7,763 nt of DNA from Bacteroidales bacterium (GCA_007130545.1 SLSG01000259.1:1-7763); one strand, 5' to 3'. Positions 1-7,115 are shown, numbered from the stretch's first letter. Numbers and translations are program-made. Notes: a model not told the origin generated them from the sequence alone.

Positions 1-992
1 TCCTGCGGCTCCGCCACGCCCTGTCTTTTGCCATTCATAAGTTTTACAACGACCGGGGTTTCTACTACCTGCATACCCCGATTATTACCGGCTCAGACGC
101 AGAAGGAGCCGGGGCCATGTTTCATGTAACGACGCTTGACCTGGAAAATATTCCGCGAAAAGAGGACGGGACGGTGGATTTTTCACAAGATTTTTTCGGA
201 AAGGAAACCAACCTGACCGTCTCCGGGCAGCTGGAAGGGGAGCTGGGCGCCCTGGCCCTCTCAAACATTTATACCTTTGGCCCCACTTTCCGGGCGGAGA
301 ATTCCAATACCGCCAGGCATCTGTCGGAGTTCTGGATGATCGAGCCCGAGATGGCCTTTTATGACATCCACGACAATATGGACCTCGCCGAGGACTTCCT
401 GAAATACCTGATCGCCTATTTGCTGGACCATTGCGGCGATGACCTGGCCTTTCTGGAAAAGATGTATGACGGGGAACTGACTGCACGCCTTCGTTTTGTG
501 GTTGACAACCAATTTGAAAGGCTTTCCTATACCCGCGCCATTGAGATACTGGAAGCGTCCGGACAGGCATTTGAATTTCCTGTGAAGTGGGGAGTGGACC
601 TGCAGTCGGAGCATGAGCGCTACCTGGTGGAGAAGCATTTTAAAAAGCCGGTCATTCTGACCGACTATCCGCGCGACATTAAGGCCTTTTACATGAAACT
701 GAACGACGACGGGAAAACGGTTCGCGCCATGGATGTACTGTTCCCGAAGATCGGAGAGATCATTGGGGGGTCCCAAAGGGAGGAGGACCATGGAAAATTG
801 CTGGGACGGGTGAAGGAAATGGGTATTCACGAAAAAGATGTATGGTGGTACCTGGAAACAAGGCTGTTCGGAACGGCACCCCATAGTGGATTCGGACTGG
901 GGTTTGAGCGGCTGATGTTGTTCGTTTCGGGCATGGGGAACATCCGCGATGTGATCCCGTTTCCGCGCACGCCACAAAATGCAGAATTTTAA
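1..992 (+). CDS. asnS: Asparaginyl-tRNA synthetase, 3' part (5' end outside window)
   Basis: AsnRS charges tRNA-Asn with asparagine in the cytoplasm, using ATP. The open frame runs from base 3 without a stop to TAA at 990-992, giving 329 visible residues; an ATG at 117 is internal, because clear class II synthetase sequence (RLRHALSFAIHKFYNDRGF) lies upstream of it. Class IIb motifs follow in order: motif 2 around visible residues 97-117, beginning FRAENSNTARHLSEFWMIEP, and motif 3 at 296-304 (GFGLGFERL). The tail GNIRDVIPFPRTP is characteristic of AsnRS and separates it from AspRS and LysRS. Family members are about 460-480 residues, so roughly 130-150 residues, mainly the N-terminal OB-fold that binds the anticodon, are off the left edge. 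rpoN follows after 47 bp with no terminator, which suggests read-through or an operon. No frameshift or odd residue was seen. Confidence 0.97.
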   Translation, partial: LRLRHALSFAIHKFYNDRGFYYLHTPIITGSDAEGAGAMFHVTTLDLENIPRKEDGTVDFSQDFFGKETNLTVSGQLEGELGALALSNIYTFGPTFRAENSNTARHLSEFWMIEPEMAFYDIHDNMDLAEDFLKYLIAYLLDHCGDDLAFLEKMYDGELTARLRFVVDNQFERLSYTRAIEILEASGQAFEFPVKWGVDLQSEHERYLVEKHFKKPVILTDYPRDIKAFYMKLNDDGKTVRAMDVLFPKIGEIIGGSQREEDHGKLLGRVKEMGIHEKDVWWYLETRLFGTAPHSGFGLGFERLMLFVSGMGNIRDVIPFPRTPQNAEF

Positions 993-1005
993 CCTGATGG
1001 GGTCC

Positions 1006-1034
1006 GCCAAATAAAAAAAAATGCCTAATTTGGC
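1006..1034 (+). promoter_or_regulatory. Inverted repeat in the rpoN leader
   Basis: A perfect 7-bp inverted repeat, GCCAAAT (1006-1012) and ATTTGGC (1028-1034), encloses a 15-base A-rich spacer and ends 5 bases before the rpoN ATG. In RNA it would form a short hairpin next to the start codon; in DNA it could be an operator. No U-run follows it, so it is not an intrinsic terminator. It may be chance. The function is inference only. Confidence 0.3.
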
Positions 1035-1039
1035 CCGTT

Positions 1040-2533
1040 ATGCTCAAGCAAAAACTTCAGCAAAAATTGATGCAGAAGCTGTCTCCCCAGCAGATACAGC
1101 TGATGAAGTTATTGCAGGTCCCTGCCCTGATGCTGGAGCAACGGATCAAACAGGAGATTGAGGAAAACCCCGCCCTGGAGGAAGGCCTGGATGATCTTGG
1201 AGAGCAGGAAAACCAAGAGGATGATTATGATGGGTATGATGAGGACGGTGGTGAGGAACTGGCTTCTGACACTCCGGAAACAGATCCCAATGACGAGTTT
1301 GACCTCAGCGACTATATGGAGGAGGATGACATTCCTTCCTACCGCTTAAATGCCAACAATTTCAGTTCAGACGACGAACGAAAGGACATCCCTTTTTCCG
1401 GCGGCGCCAGCTTTCAGGAATTCCTCCTGTCACAGCTTGGTTTGCGCAGCCTCTCTGACCGGCAAATGCTGATTGCCCGGCACATCATCGGGAACATTGA
1501 CGACTCCGGTTACCTCCAGCGGGATATCCACTCACTTATCGACGACCTTGCCTTCTCTCTGAACATTGAGTCCAATTTTAAGGAAGTGCTTCAGCTTATC
1601 CGTGTAATACAGGAGTTTGACCCGCCGGGTGTTGGCGCCAGGGATTTGCAGGAATGCCTGTTGTTGCAGATCAGGCGCAAGACGCCCCAGACCGTGGCCA
1701 TCGCCAATGCAACACTCTTGCTGGAAAAGAATTTCAATGACTTCACGCGCAAGCACTTTGAAAAGATCCGGAAGAAACACAATTTTTCAGAGGAGGAACT
1801 CAAAGATGCGATCGACGAGGTACTGAAGCTGAATCCAAAGCCCGGCGGTTCCCTTGCAGATTCCGGAAAACCCTCGCAGTATGTGGTGCCCGACTTTATT
1901 TTGACCAATTACAGCGGGGATCTGGAACTCAGCCTGACGTCCCGCAACGCCCCTGACCTGCGTATCAACCGGACTTATTCCGAGATGCTCGAGACAATGG
2001 CTGAAGCCAAGGGCAGGGCCGACGCCAGGCAGAAGGATGCCATGACTTTTGTAAAGCAAAAGCTGGACAGTGCAAAGTGGTTTATAGATGCCATACGGCA
2101 AAGGCAGAACACCCTGATGGTGACCATGCAAGCCATTATGGAGTTTCAAAAAGAGTACTTCCTCACCGGGGATGAAACCACACTGCGCCCCATGATCCTT
2201 AAAGACATTGCCGAAATGGTACAACTGGATATTTCGACCATTTCCCGGGTAGCGAACAGCAAATACGTCCAGACCCCCTTCGGCACTTTCCTGTTGAAAA
2301 GCTTCTTTTCAGAATCCCTGCAAACCGACTCAGGGGAGGAGGTGTCCACACGGGAGGTTAAAAAGATATTGCAGGACTGTGTGGAAGCGGAAGACAAATC
2401 CAAGCCCCTTACCGATGATGAACTGGCAGCCATACTGAATGAGAAAGGATACAATATCGCCAGGCGAACGGTGGCCAAATACCGGGAGCAATTGGATATT
2501 CCGGTGGCCCGTCTTAGGAAGGAACTGACCTGA
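1040..2533 (+). CDS. rpoN: RNA polymerase sigma-54 factor
   Basis: Sigma-54 directs RNA polymerase to -24/-12 (GG/GC) promoters and needs an AAA+ enhancer-binding ATPase to open them. The 497-residue protein shows the whole family layout: Gln/Leu-rich region I at residues 1-45 (SPQQIQLMKLLQ), which contacts the activator; a strongly acidic region II linker at about 46-100; a core-binding domain from about 120 to 300; a helix-turn-helix region at about 382-423 (DISTISRVANSKYVQTPFG), which reads the -12 element; and the RpoN box ARRTVAKYRE at 474-483, which reads -24. The length is normal. ATG 1040 is the first in-frame start after a stop at 995-997, and region I begins immediately. No Shine-Dalgarno sequence is seen, and no exact TAnnTTTG promoter lies in the 47-bp gap, so transcription probably continues from asnS. 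The next gene starts 1 bp after the stop. No activator gene is visible. Confidence 0.97.
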   Translation: MLKQKLQQKLMQKLSPQQIQLMKLLQVPALMLEQRIKQEIEENPALEEGLDDLGEQENQEDDYDGYDEDGGEELASDTPETDPNDEFDLSDYMEEDDIPSYRLNANNFSSDDERKDIPFSGGASFQEFLLSQLGLRSLSDRQMLIARHIIGNIDDSGYLQRDIHSLIDDLAFSLNIESNFKEVLQLIRVIQEFDPPGVGARDLQECLLLQIRRKTPQTVAIANATLLLEKNFNDFTRKHFEKIRKKHNFSEEELKDAIDEVLKLNPKPGGSLADSGKPSQYVVPDFILTNYSGDLELSLTSRNAPDLRINRTYSEMLETMAEAKGRADARQKDAMTFVKQKLDSAKWFIDAIRQRQNTLMVTMQAIMEFQKEYFLTGDETTLRPMILKDIAEMVQLDISTISRVANSKYVQTPFGTFLLKSFFSESLQTDSGEEVSTREVKKILQDCVEAEDKSKPLTDDELAAILNEKGYNIARRTVAKYREQLDIPVARLRKELT

Positions 2534-2534
2534 T

Positions 2535-3158
2535 ATGAAGGCCGAAACATTCCTCGCAAGATTGTTTTCCATTGCTTTTCACCCGCTGGTTATCCCCACG
2601 CTGGGATTGCTGCTGCTGTTCCGGCTGGACAGTTATATACACTTTGCCGTTCCCCCCCAGGCCAAGCGGTTCATCCTGGTCATCGTGTTCATTAACACCG
2701 CTCTGGCCCCGGCCCTTGCCGTGCTGTTGCTTAAACGAACCGGCCTGATCAGGGACGTGATGCTTAACGACCGGAGCGAGCGGCTGTTCCCCTTGTTGCT
2801 GTCCTCTCTGCTCTTTTTCCTGACCTATTACCTGTTGCGCCAGGTGACACTGCCCTCGCTGATTTATTACTATATGATGGGGGGGACCCTGCTGGTCATT
2901 CTTTGCCTGCTGATCACATTCCGCTGGAAAATCAGTTTACATATGATGGGTCTGGGCGGGTATACAGGTTTTCTGATTGCCACTTCCATGTTTCTGAAGA
3001 TAGATATTTCCCTGCTGATCGGCTTGTGCGTTTTGGTGGGCGGATTTGTGGGTGCGGCCCGCCTGAGGCTGGGCTCGCATACGCCAATGCAGATATATGC
3101 AGGTTACCTGGCCGGGGCCGGGGTGATGCTGGCTTTGTTTTTGTTTCTGAGGGCCTGA
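2535..3158 (+). CDS. PAP2-like integral membrane protein with degenerate phosphatase motifs
   Basis: A 207-residue, very hydrophobic protein with about six predicted membrane helices (roughly 12-30, 47-66, 86-101, 108-127, 140-175 as one or two, and 186-205). The second half recalls the type 2 phosphatidic acid phosphatase (PAP2) fold. R176 and H182 keep the R-x5-H spacing of PAP2 motif 3, followed by an AGYLAG helix as in that family, but the expected Asp after the His is Gln186. Motif 2 (PSGH) is reduced to SLH at 134-136. Motif 1 (K-x6-RP) is at best the R73-to-R80 stretch followed by SERLFP. A PAP2-derived envelope or lipid-related protein is likely, but phosphatase activity is doubtful. 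It starts 1 bp after the rpoN stop (TGATATG), so translation is probably coupled to rpoN. It converges with the downstream barrel gene, with 16 bp between stop codons. Confidence 0.8.
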   Translation: MKAETFLARLFSIAFHPLVIPTLGLLLLFRLDSYIHFAVPPQAKRFILVIVFINTALAPALAVLLLKRTGLIRDVMLNDRSERLFPLLLSSLLFFLTYYLLRQVTLPSLIYYYMMGGTLLVILCLLITFRWKISLHMMGLGGYTGFLIATSMFLKIDISLLIGLCVLVGGFVGAARLRLGSHTPMQIYAGYLAGAGVMLALFLFLRA

Positions 3159-3177
3159 CTGTCTGAGGGTCTGACTA
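3146..3177. repeat. 16-bp imperfect tandem duplication across convergent stop codons
   Basis: TCTGAGGGCCTGACTG (3146-3161) is followed directly by TCTGAGGGTCTGACTA (3162-3177), with 14 of 16 bases identical. The first copy carries the TGA of the plus-strand membrane gene (3156-3158). The second carries the TAG of the minus-strand gene (3175-3177, read as CTA). It fills the whole space between the two genes and leaves no room for a terminator. Confidence 0.85.
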
Positions 3178-3861
3178 GTAAAGGGACCAGTTGAGGCCGA
3201 GTGAGACCGGCACCATTTCCCGGGCAGAATTGTCTTCGAAGACCTTGCTGAGTGGCAAGCGGGCAATTACCGCCCATTTTCCTATTCCTATCCTGGCATA
3301 GGCCTGTATTCTGAATGGATTGATCTGCCCGGGCAAATGCTCCTTTACCTTGATCTCCCTGTTGCCTGCACGGTCCAGCCCCCTGAACTTGGTGTTCGCA
3401 CTTACCAGGTAATCAGCGGAAATGCCGGCATACAGGCGCAGTCCCCGCTCGCGGTCGGGTCCCCTGTAGCGCAACTCGAAAGGCAGGCCCAGGTAATTCA
3501 GGTTTAGCTTGTTTTTCGTGTATTCCTGAGGAATTGGGACGAAGTCGAAGCGAGCGCTCGCGCCCCCCCAATTGGTCAGCTGGTAGAAGTGGTCGGTATA
3601 CAGGTTGTGTGAATAGAAAGCCATTCCGGCTGCGACACTGAAACGGGATCTGCCAAGCGGCATGTCATGTATGACCTGCAATGCAAATCCCCGGTTGATG
3701 ATGTCCTGGCGCATGTTTTCCGGGACATTTCGCCAATGGTCCCCGATAAACTCAACCATCAGCCTGTCGGCCGGACGCATGCGCAGGGGCTGGGCCGTAA
3801 GGCACAGGCCCTGCAGCAGCAGTATGGCACCAAGAAAAAGGGCCCTGGCCAATGATATCAT
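3175..3861 (-). CDS. Outer-membrane beta-barrel protein, PorT-like
   Basis: A 228-residue exported protein. A signal peptide is clear at residues 1-23 (MISLARALFLGAILLLQGLC then LTA), with likely cleavage before QP. There is no proper lipobox, so it is not a lipoprotein. The mature part has alternating beta-strand patterns and resembles the small PorT/OMP_b-brl_2 barrels of Bacteroidota: KLNLNYLGLPFELRYRGP, then GLRLYAGISADYLVSANTKF, a basic loop, and INPFRIQAYARIGIG. It ends in LGLNWSLY, the C-terminal aromatic strand usual for proteins inserted by the BAM machinery. The frame also allows a start at 3909, but the ATG at 3861 is preferred because the signal peptide begins there and it overlaps the upstream stop by 4 bp (ATGA, 3858-3861), a standard coupling arrangement. 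Its role in the outer membrane is unknown; PorT itself (type IX secretion) is a relative by fold, not a proven orthologue. Confidence 0.85.
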   Translation of the reverse strand: MISLARALFLGAILLLQGLCLTAQPLRMRPADRLMVEFIGDHWRNVPENMRQDIINRGFALQVIHDMPLGRSRFSVAAGMAFYSHNLYTDHFYQLTNWGGASARFDFVPIPQEYTKNKLNLNYLGLPFELRYRGPDRERGLRLYAGISADYLVSANTKFRGLDRAGNREIKVKEHLPGQINPFRIQAYARIGIGKWAVIARLPLSKVFEDNSAREMVPVSLGLNWSLY

Positions 3862-4817
3862 CTTGTTTTTTCTGCTTCCAGTATGTATTTTTCGAGGGAT
3901 GCCCAGCACGTCATGTCAATGCCCTGCTTCTTCCCGTCGTTCAGCACGTCCAGGTATTGTTTTTTCAACTCATCGAATCCATGCTTCATATGCCCGTCCA
4001 CCACCTCCTGCAGCTCCGCATTGTATGATCTTTTCAGCAGGGGGCTTAGTAGAAACCCAGGCAGGTAGAACAGGTTGTAGGGGAATATTTTTTTGGGGTT
4101 CACCCCTTTGGCCCTGCAAACTTTGAATCCCTCCTTTATGGCGCAGACACTGAGACGGACCAGCGCCTTGTTTTCACTGAAGCGGCGTGCGCCCCCGGCC
4201 TTGCAAACCGCCCCGAACGTGGCGGCAGGCCATATGTAGTGTGTCTTTAACCAGGGGATGATGGCAGATGAGATCTTTGGCTGCATGCCTGCCTGGCCAA
4301 GGATCTCTGCTGTATCCAGAAGACGCTTGCTGGATTTTCCATCGGGCTCGCCCAACATGGTGCTGCCTTTTTTAAACAGCACGCAATTGACCCCGTTGTC
4401 TGTGCGCCCTCCTCCGGCCATGGCCGGAAATCCGAAGAAATACCTTCCGGCAGGCAGGTGCTTGTCAATCCTGTCAAACTCATTCCATAAATTGCCCATG
4501 AACAGGATATGGGCATTCCCCGAATACTTCGCCACGTAAGGCAGTACATCGTTCAGCTGGAAGTTTTTGACAGCAATGATGATCAGGTCATATTTTACAG
4601 AGGGATCGATCCGGTCGACAGTCCTGGGCCGGAAAACGGTGTTGACGAACTCTTTGCGTTTGCCCCGCATGTCGGTGCACTTGATGACCACTCCGGAATG
4701 ACTGTACCTGGTCAGCCTATGCTTGCGTACCAGCAAGCTCACCCTGAATCCTGCCTCGGAGAGCTGCCAGGCATAGGTGGTCCCGATTACGCCGGCCCCA
4801 AAAACCAATATGTTCAT
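3858..4817 (-). CDS. Ketopantoate reductase family (ApbA/PanE-like) oxidoreductase
   Basis: A 319-residue cytoplasmic NAD(P)-dependent reductase. The N-terminus is a Rossmann fold starting at residue 2, with GAGVIG at 7-12 and R31 after the second strand, where PanE proteins bind the NADPH phosphate. IAVKNFQL at 81-88 and GNLWN at 108-112 match the PanE VKxxQ and NG regions. K191 in WLKTHYIWPAATFGA sits where PanE has its catalytic Lys. However, the Asn four residues later in E. coli PanE (KxxxN) is Ile here, and the family glutamate can only be placed tentatively near E268. Ketopantoate reduction for pantothenate synthesis is therefore possible but not assured; another 2-keto acid or a different substrate may apply. 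The start fits because the Rossmann strand begins at once. No other pantothenate gene is nearby. The beta-barrel gene overlaps its stop by 4 bp. Confidence 0.85.
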   Translation of the reverse strand: MNILVFGAGVIGTTYAWQLSEAGFRVSLLVRKHRLTRYSHSGVVIKCTDMRGKRKEFVNTVFRPRTVDRIDPSVKYDLIIIAVKNFQLNDVLPYVAKYSGNAHILFMGNLWNEFDRIDKHLPAGRYFFGFPAMAGGGRTDNGVNCVLFKKGSTMLGEPDGKSSKRLLDTAEILGQAGMQPKISSAIIPWLKTHYIWPAATFGAVCKAGGARRFSENKALVRLSVCAIKEGFKVCRAKGVNPKKIFPYNLFYLPGFLLSPLLKRSYNAELQEVVDGHMKHGFDELKKQYLDVLNDGKKQGIDMTCWASLEKYILEAEKTR

Positions 4818-4845
4818 ATAGATGGTAATATTTTACGTTTATTGC

Positions 4846-4871
4846 GCAGGCAGTTTCCAATGGAAGCCTGC
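4846..4871 (-). promoter_or_regulatory. Hairpin at the 5' end of the oxidoreductase transcript
   Basis: GCAGGC (4846-4851) pairs with GCCTGC (4866-4871), and inside it TTCC (4855-4858) pairs with GGAA (4862-4865) around a 3-base loop, with a 3-base bulge. That is ten pairs in all. It lies 10 bases downstream of the minus-strand -7 element, so it would form almost at the 5' end of the mRNA, 28 bases before the ATG. It could be an mRNA-stabilising stem, an operator dyad, or chance. Confidence 0.45.
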
Positions 4872-4881
4872 TCTGGCTTTT

Positions 4882-4913
4882 CAAAATTAAGAACACTTTA
4901 TTATATACAGCAA
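4882..4913 (-). promoter_or_regulatory. Bacteroidota-type promoter for the oxidoreductase and barrel genes
   Basis: Read on the minus strand, TAATTTTG (4889-4882) is an exact match to the -7 consensus TAnnTTTG used by the main sigma factor of Bacteroidota. A TTG at 4913-4911 lies 21 bases upstream as the -33 element, within the accepted spacing. Transcription would start near 4876, leaving a leader of about 60 bases. The spacer is AT-rich. Prediction from consensus only. Confidence 0.65.
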
Positions 4914-4918
4914 TTTTT

Positions 4919-4950
4919 TTTACAGGAGGACAGAGGTTTTATTATTTTTG
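4919..4950 (+). promoter_or_regulatory. Likely promoter for recG
   Basis: TATTTTTG at 4943-4950 is an exact TAnnTTTG match on the plus strand, about 66 bases before the recG start. The -33 region at 4919-4922 is only TTTA at the end of a long T-run, not TTTG, so the pair is weaker than the minus-strand promoter. It is divergent from that promoter without overlapping it. An AT-rich stretch separates the two. Confidence 0.5.
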
Positions 4951-4970
4951 ATCCTGGCGACCACCAAGTC

Positions 4971-5010
4971 AGCCAAGTCCAATCAGTACCAGCCAAGTCC
5001 AATAAGTAAC
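4971..5010. repeat. 20-bp tandem repeat before the recG start
   Basis: AGCCAAGTCCAATCAGTACC (4971-4990) is repeated at once as AGCCAAGTCCAATAAGTAAC (4991-5010), with 18 of 20 bases identical. The core CCAAGTC also occurs a third time at 4964-4970. The array lies in the predicted recG leader, and its second copy contains the in-frame TAA (5007-5009) that precludes any earlier start. It may be a slippage duplication or a set of binding sites. Confidence 0.85.
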
Positions 5011-5015
5011 AAAGC

Positions 5016-7115
5016 GTGCACTACCTGGATACCCCTATAGAATTCCTCAAAGGCGTCGGACCCTTGCGAGCCGGACTGCTTCGCAAGGAGGCCGGAATCT
5101 CGACCTTTGCCGACCTGCTTTCCTTTTACCCTTTCCGGTACATCGACAGGAGTAAATTCTACAAAATAAATGAGGTCAGCGGGGAGATGCCCTATGTGCA
5201 GATTCGTGGCACCATTTCCGGCATAAAGCTTCACGGGGAAAGGCGCACCACCCGTATGACGGCCCTGCTCAGTGATGATACGGGAGAACTGGAACTGGTG
5301 TGGTTCAGGGGGTTCAAATGGCTGAAGGACCAATTCAAGTCCGGTGTGGAATACATCGTCTTCGGGAAACCCACATTGTTCGGCCGCCGGATCAACATTG
5401 CCCATCCCGAGGTGGAGCCGGTCACCCCTGTGGCCCTCAACCAATTGTCTTCCATGCAGGCCGTTTACAACTCCTCGGAGCAACTCCGGGCCAAGGGCCT
5501 CGACAGCAAGGGCATTGGAAGACTTGTCAAGACGCTCTTGCCCCTAGCGCTTCCGCATATAGGCGAAACCCTCCCGAAAACGGTTCTGCAGGCCCTGAAG
5601 CTTCCGGGCAGGCAGGATTCCCTTTTGGCCATTCATTTCCCATCCGATGCAGGGACACTGAAAAAAGCGGTTGCCCGTCTGAAATTTGAGGAGTTGTTCT
5701 TCATACAGCTCAGCCTGCTCAGAAGCAGGCAACTAAGGCTCGAGAAAACAGGGGGACATGTGTTTCCGTCCATTGGAAGGCTGTTCAACGCGTTTTACCA
5801 TGAAACCCTTAGCTTTTCCCTGACAGGGGCGCAGAAAAGGGTGCTGAAGGAGATCCGCAGCGACACCCTGTCAGGGAAACAGATGAACCGCCTGTTGCAG
5901 GGAGACGTCGGAAGCGGGAAAACCGTGGTGGCGGTGATGAGCATGTTGATGGCGCTGGACAACGGCTTCCAGGCATGCCTGATGGCGCCGACGGAAATCC
6001 TGGCCTTTCAGCATTACGAATCGGTTTCCACGATGCTGTCAGGGCTTGGCGTAACAGTAGGTTTGCTGACCGGATCCACCCGTTCGGCCCGGCGGCGGGA
6101 GACCCTGCAACAGCTCATGGAGGGAAGCCTGCAATTGCTGATCGGGACGCATGCCCTGATTGAGGATGTGGTAAAATTTGAGCAACTGGGCATGGTGGTC
6201 ATTGATGAGCAGCATCGGTTCGGGGTGGCGCAGCGTGCAAGGCTTTGGGCAAAAAGCAAGGTGCCACCCCATGTCCTGGTGATGACCGCCACCCCGATCC
6301 CAAGAACCCTGGCCATGACGCTGTTCGGGGACCTGGATGTTTCGGTGATTGATGAGCTTCCGCCGGGAAGGAAGCCGATCAAGACCATTCATCAATATGA
6401 CAGCAACCGTTTGAAGGTCTTCGGCTTCATGCGCGAACAGATCAAAAAGGGCAGGCAGGTTTATGTGGTGTACCCGCTGATACAGGAGTCGGAGACCTTG
6501 GACCTTAAGGACCTGACCGACGGATATGAGAGTATTGTCAGGGAGTTTCCGCTGCCTGACTACGGGGTCAGCATTGTGCATGGCAAGATGAAACCTTCCG
6601 ACAAAGATTATGAAATGCAGCGTTTTGTCAGGGGGGAGACCCAGATCATGGTGGCCACCACCGTCATTGAGGTGGGCATCGATGTTCCCAATGCGACAGT
6701 CATGGTGATCGAAAGTGCCGAGCGTTTTGGCCTTTCCCAGCTGCACCAGCTAAGGGGACGCGTCGGCAGGGGCGGGGACCAGTCGTATTGCATCCTGATG
6801 ACCGGCAGTGAATTGAGCGGAGATGCACGGAAGCGGGTGGGCGGACTGGTGTCTACGAATGATGGTTTTCAGATTGCGGAAATGGACCTGCAGCTTAGGG
6901 GTCCCGGTGATATTCAGGGGACGCAGCAAAGCGGGTTGCCGGACCTGAAGCTGGCTGATCTGACAAAAGATGAGGCCATATTGAAGGCTGCCCGCCATTA
7001 TGCCCGGGACCTGCTGGAGCGGGACCCTTCCCTTTCTTCGGATGAGAACCGTCCTGTGGCGAGGCAGCTGAAACACCTTTTCCCTGACAAGATCTTCTGG
7101 AGCCGGATTAGCTAG
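5016..7115 (+). CDS. recG: ATP-dependent DNA helicase RecG
   Basis: RecG is a double-stranded DNA translocase that regresses stalled replication forks and acts on R-loops and Holliday junctions. At 699 residues it has normal family length. Order: N-terminal helical region with IEFLKGVGPLRAGLL near residue 10; OB-type wedge domain at about 55-150 that splits the fork; Walker A GDVGSGKT at 296-303; motif Ia APTEILAFQHY; motif II DEQH at 397-400; motif III TATPIPR from 424; motif V TTVIEVGIDVPNATVMVIE; motif VI QLRGRVGR at 578-585; and the RecG-specific TRG region, IAEMDLQLRGPGDIQGTQQS, from about 620. The start is GTG at 5016: an in-frame TAA lies at 5007-5009, the next ATG would remove the conserved N-terminus, and LDTPIEFLKGVGP follows at once, as in relatives. 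No Shine-Dalgarno sequence is seen. It appears to be transcribed alone from the divergent region. All helicase motifs are intact. Confidence 0.98.
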   Translation: MHYLDTPIEFLKGVGPLRAGLLRKEAGISTFADLLSFYPFRYIDRSKFYKINEVSGEMPYVQIRGTISGIKLHGERRTTRMTALLSDDTGELELVWFRGFKWLKDQFKSGVEYIVFGKPTLFGRRINIAHPEVEPVTPVALNQLSSMQAVYNSSEQLRAKGLDSKGIGRLVKTLLPLALPHIGETLPKTVLQALKLPGRQDSLLAIHFPSDAGTLKKAVARLKFEELFFIQLSLLRSRQLRLEKTGGHVFPSIGRLFNAFYHETLSFSLTGAQKRVLKEIRSDTLSGKQMNRLLQGDVGSGKTVVAVMSMLMALDNGFQACLMAPTEILAFQHYESVSTMLSGLGVTVGLLTGSTRSARRRETLQQLMEGSLQLLIGTHALIEDVVKFEQLGMVVIDEQHRFGVAQRARLWAKSKVPPHVLVMTATPIPRTLAMTLFGDLDVSVIDELPPGRKPIKTIHQYDSNRLKVFGFMREQIKKGRQVYVVYPLIQESETLDLKDLTDGYESIVREFPLPDYGVSIVHGKMKPSDKDYEMQRFVRGETQIMVATTVIEVGIDVPNATVMVIESAERFGLSQLHQLRGRVGRGGDQSYCILMTGSELSGDARKRVGGLVSTNDGFQIAEMDLQLRGPGDIQGTQQSGLPDLKLADLTKDEAILKAARHYARDLLERDPSLSSDENRPVARQLKHLFPDKIFWSRIS

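Noticed and set aside
261..1010. A 249-codon open frame on the minus strand across asnS.
   Set aside because: It lies wholly antisense to a clear AsnRS frame with conserved motifs and shows no recognisable domain.
1026..1033. TAATTTGG as a possible rpoN promoter element.
   Set aside because: It has one base too few between TA and TTTG for TAnnTTTG, and it lies only 6 bases before the start codon, leaving almost no leader.
3862..3909. An upstream start for the barrel gene at 3909.
   Set aside because: It would place 16 basic and polar residues before a good signal peptide and overlap the upstream gene by 52 bp. The ATGA overlap at 3858-3861 explains the start better.
3662..4126. A plus-strand open frame spanning the barrel/oxidoreductase overlap.
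   Set aside because: It is antisense to two well-supported genes, and its translation is low-complexity Pro/Ser/Arg typical of a reverse-frame shadow.
4924..4929. AGGAGG resembling a strong Shine-Dalgarno site.
   Set aside because: It is 86 bases before the recG GTG and no ATG, GTG or TTG follows it at ribosome-binding distance with a useful frame. It also lies upstream of the -7 element.
4971..5000. TTGGC motifs on the minus strand as a sigma-54 -24 element, given rpoN nearby.
   Set aside because: Counting the fixed spacing from GG, no GC stands at the -12 position in either repeat copy.
6039..6746. A 235-codon open frame on the minus strand inside recG.
   Set aside because: It is antisense to the helicase core, and its sequence has no recognisable domain and no leader or promoter. 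It is a codon-bias shadow.
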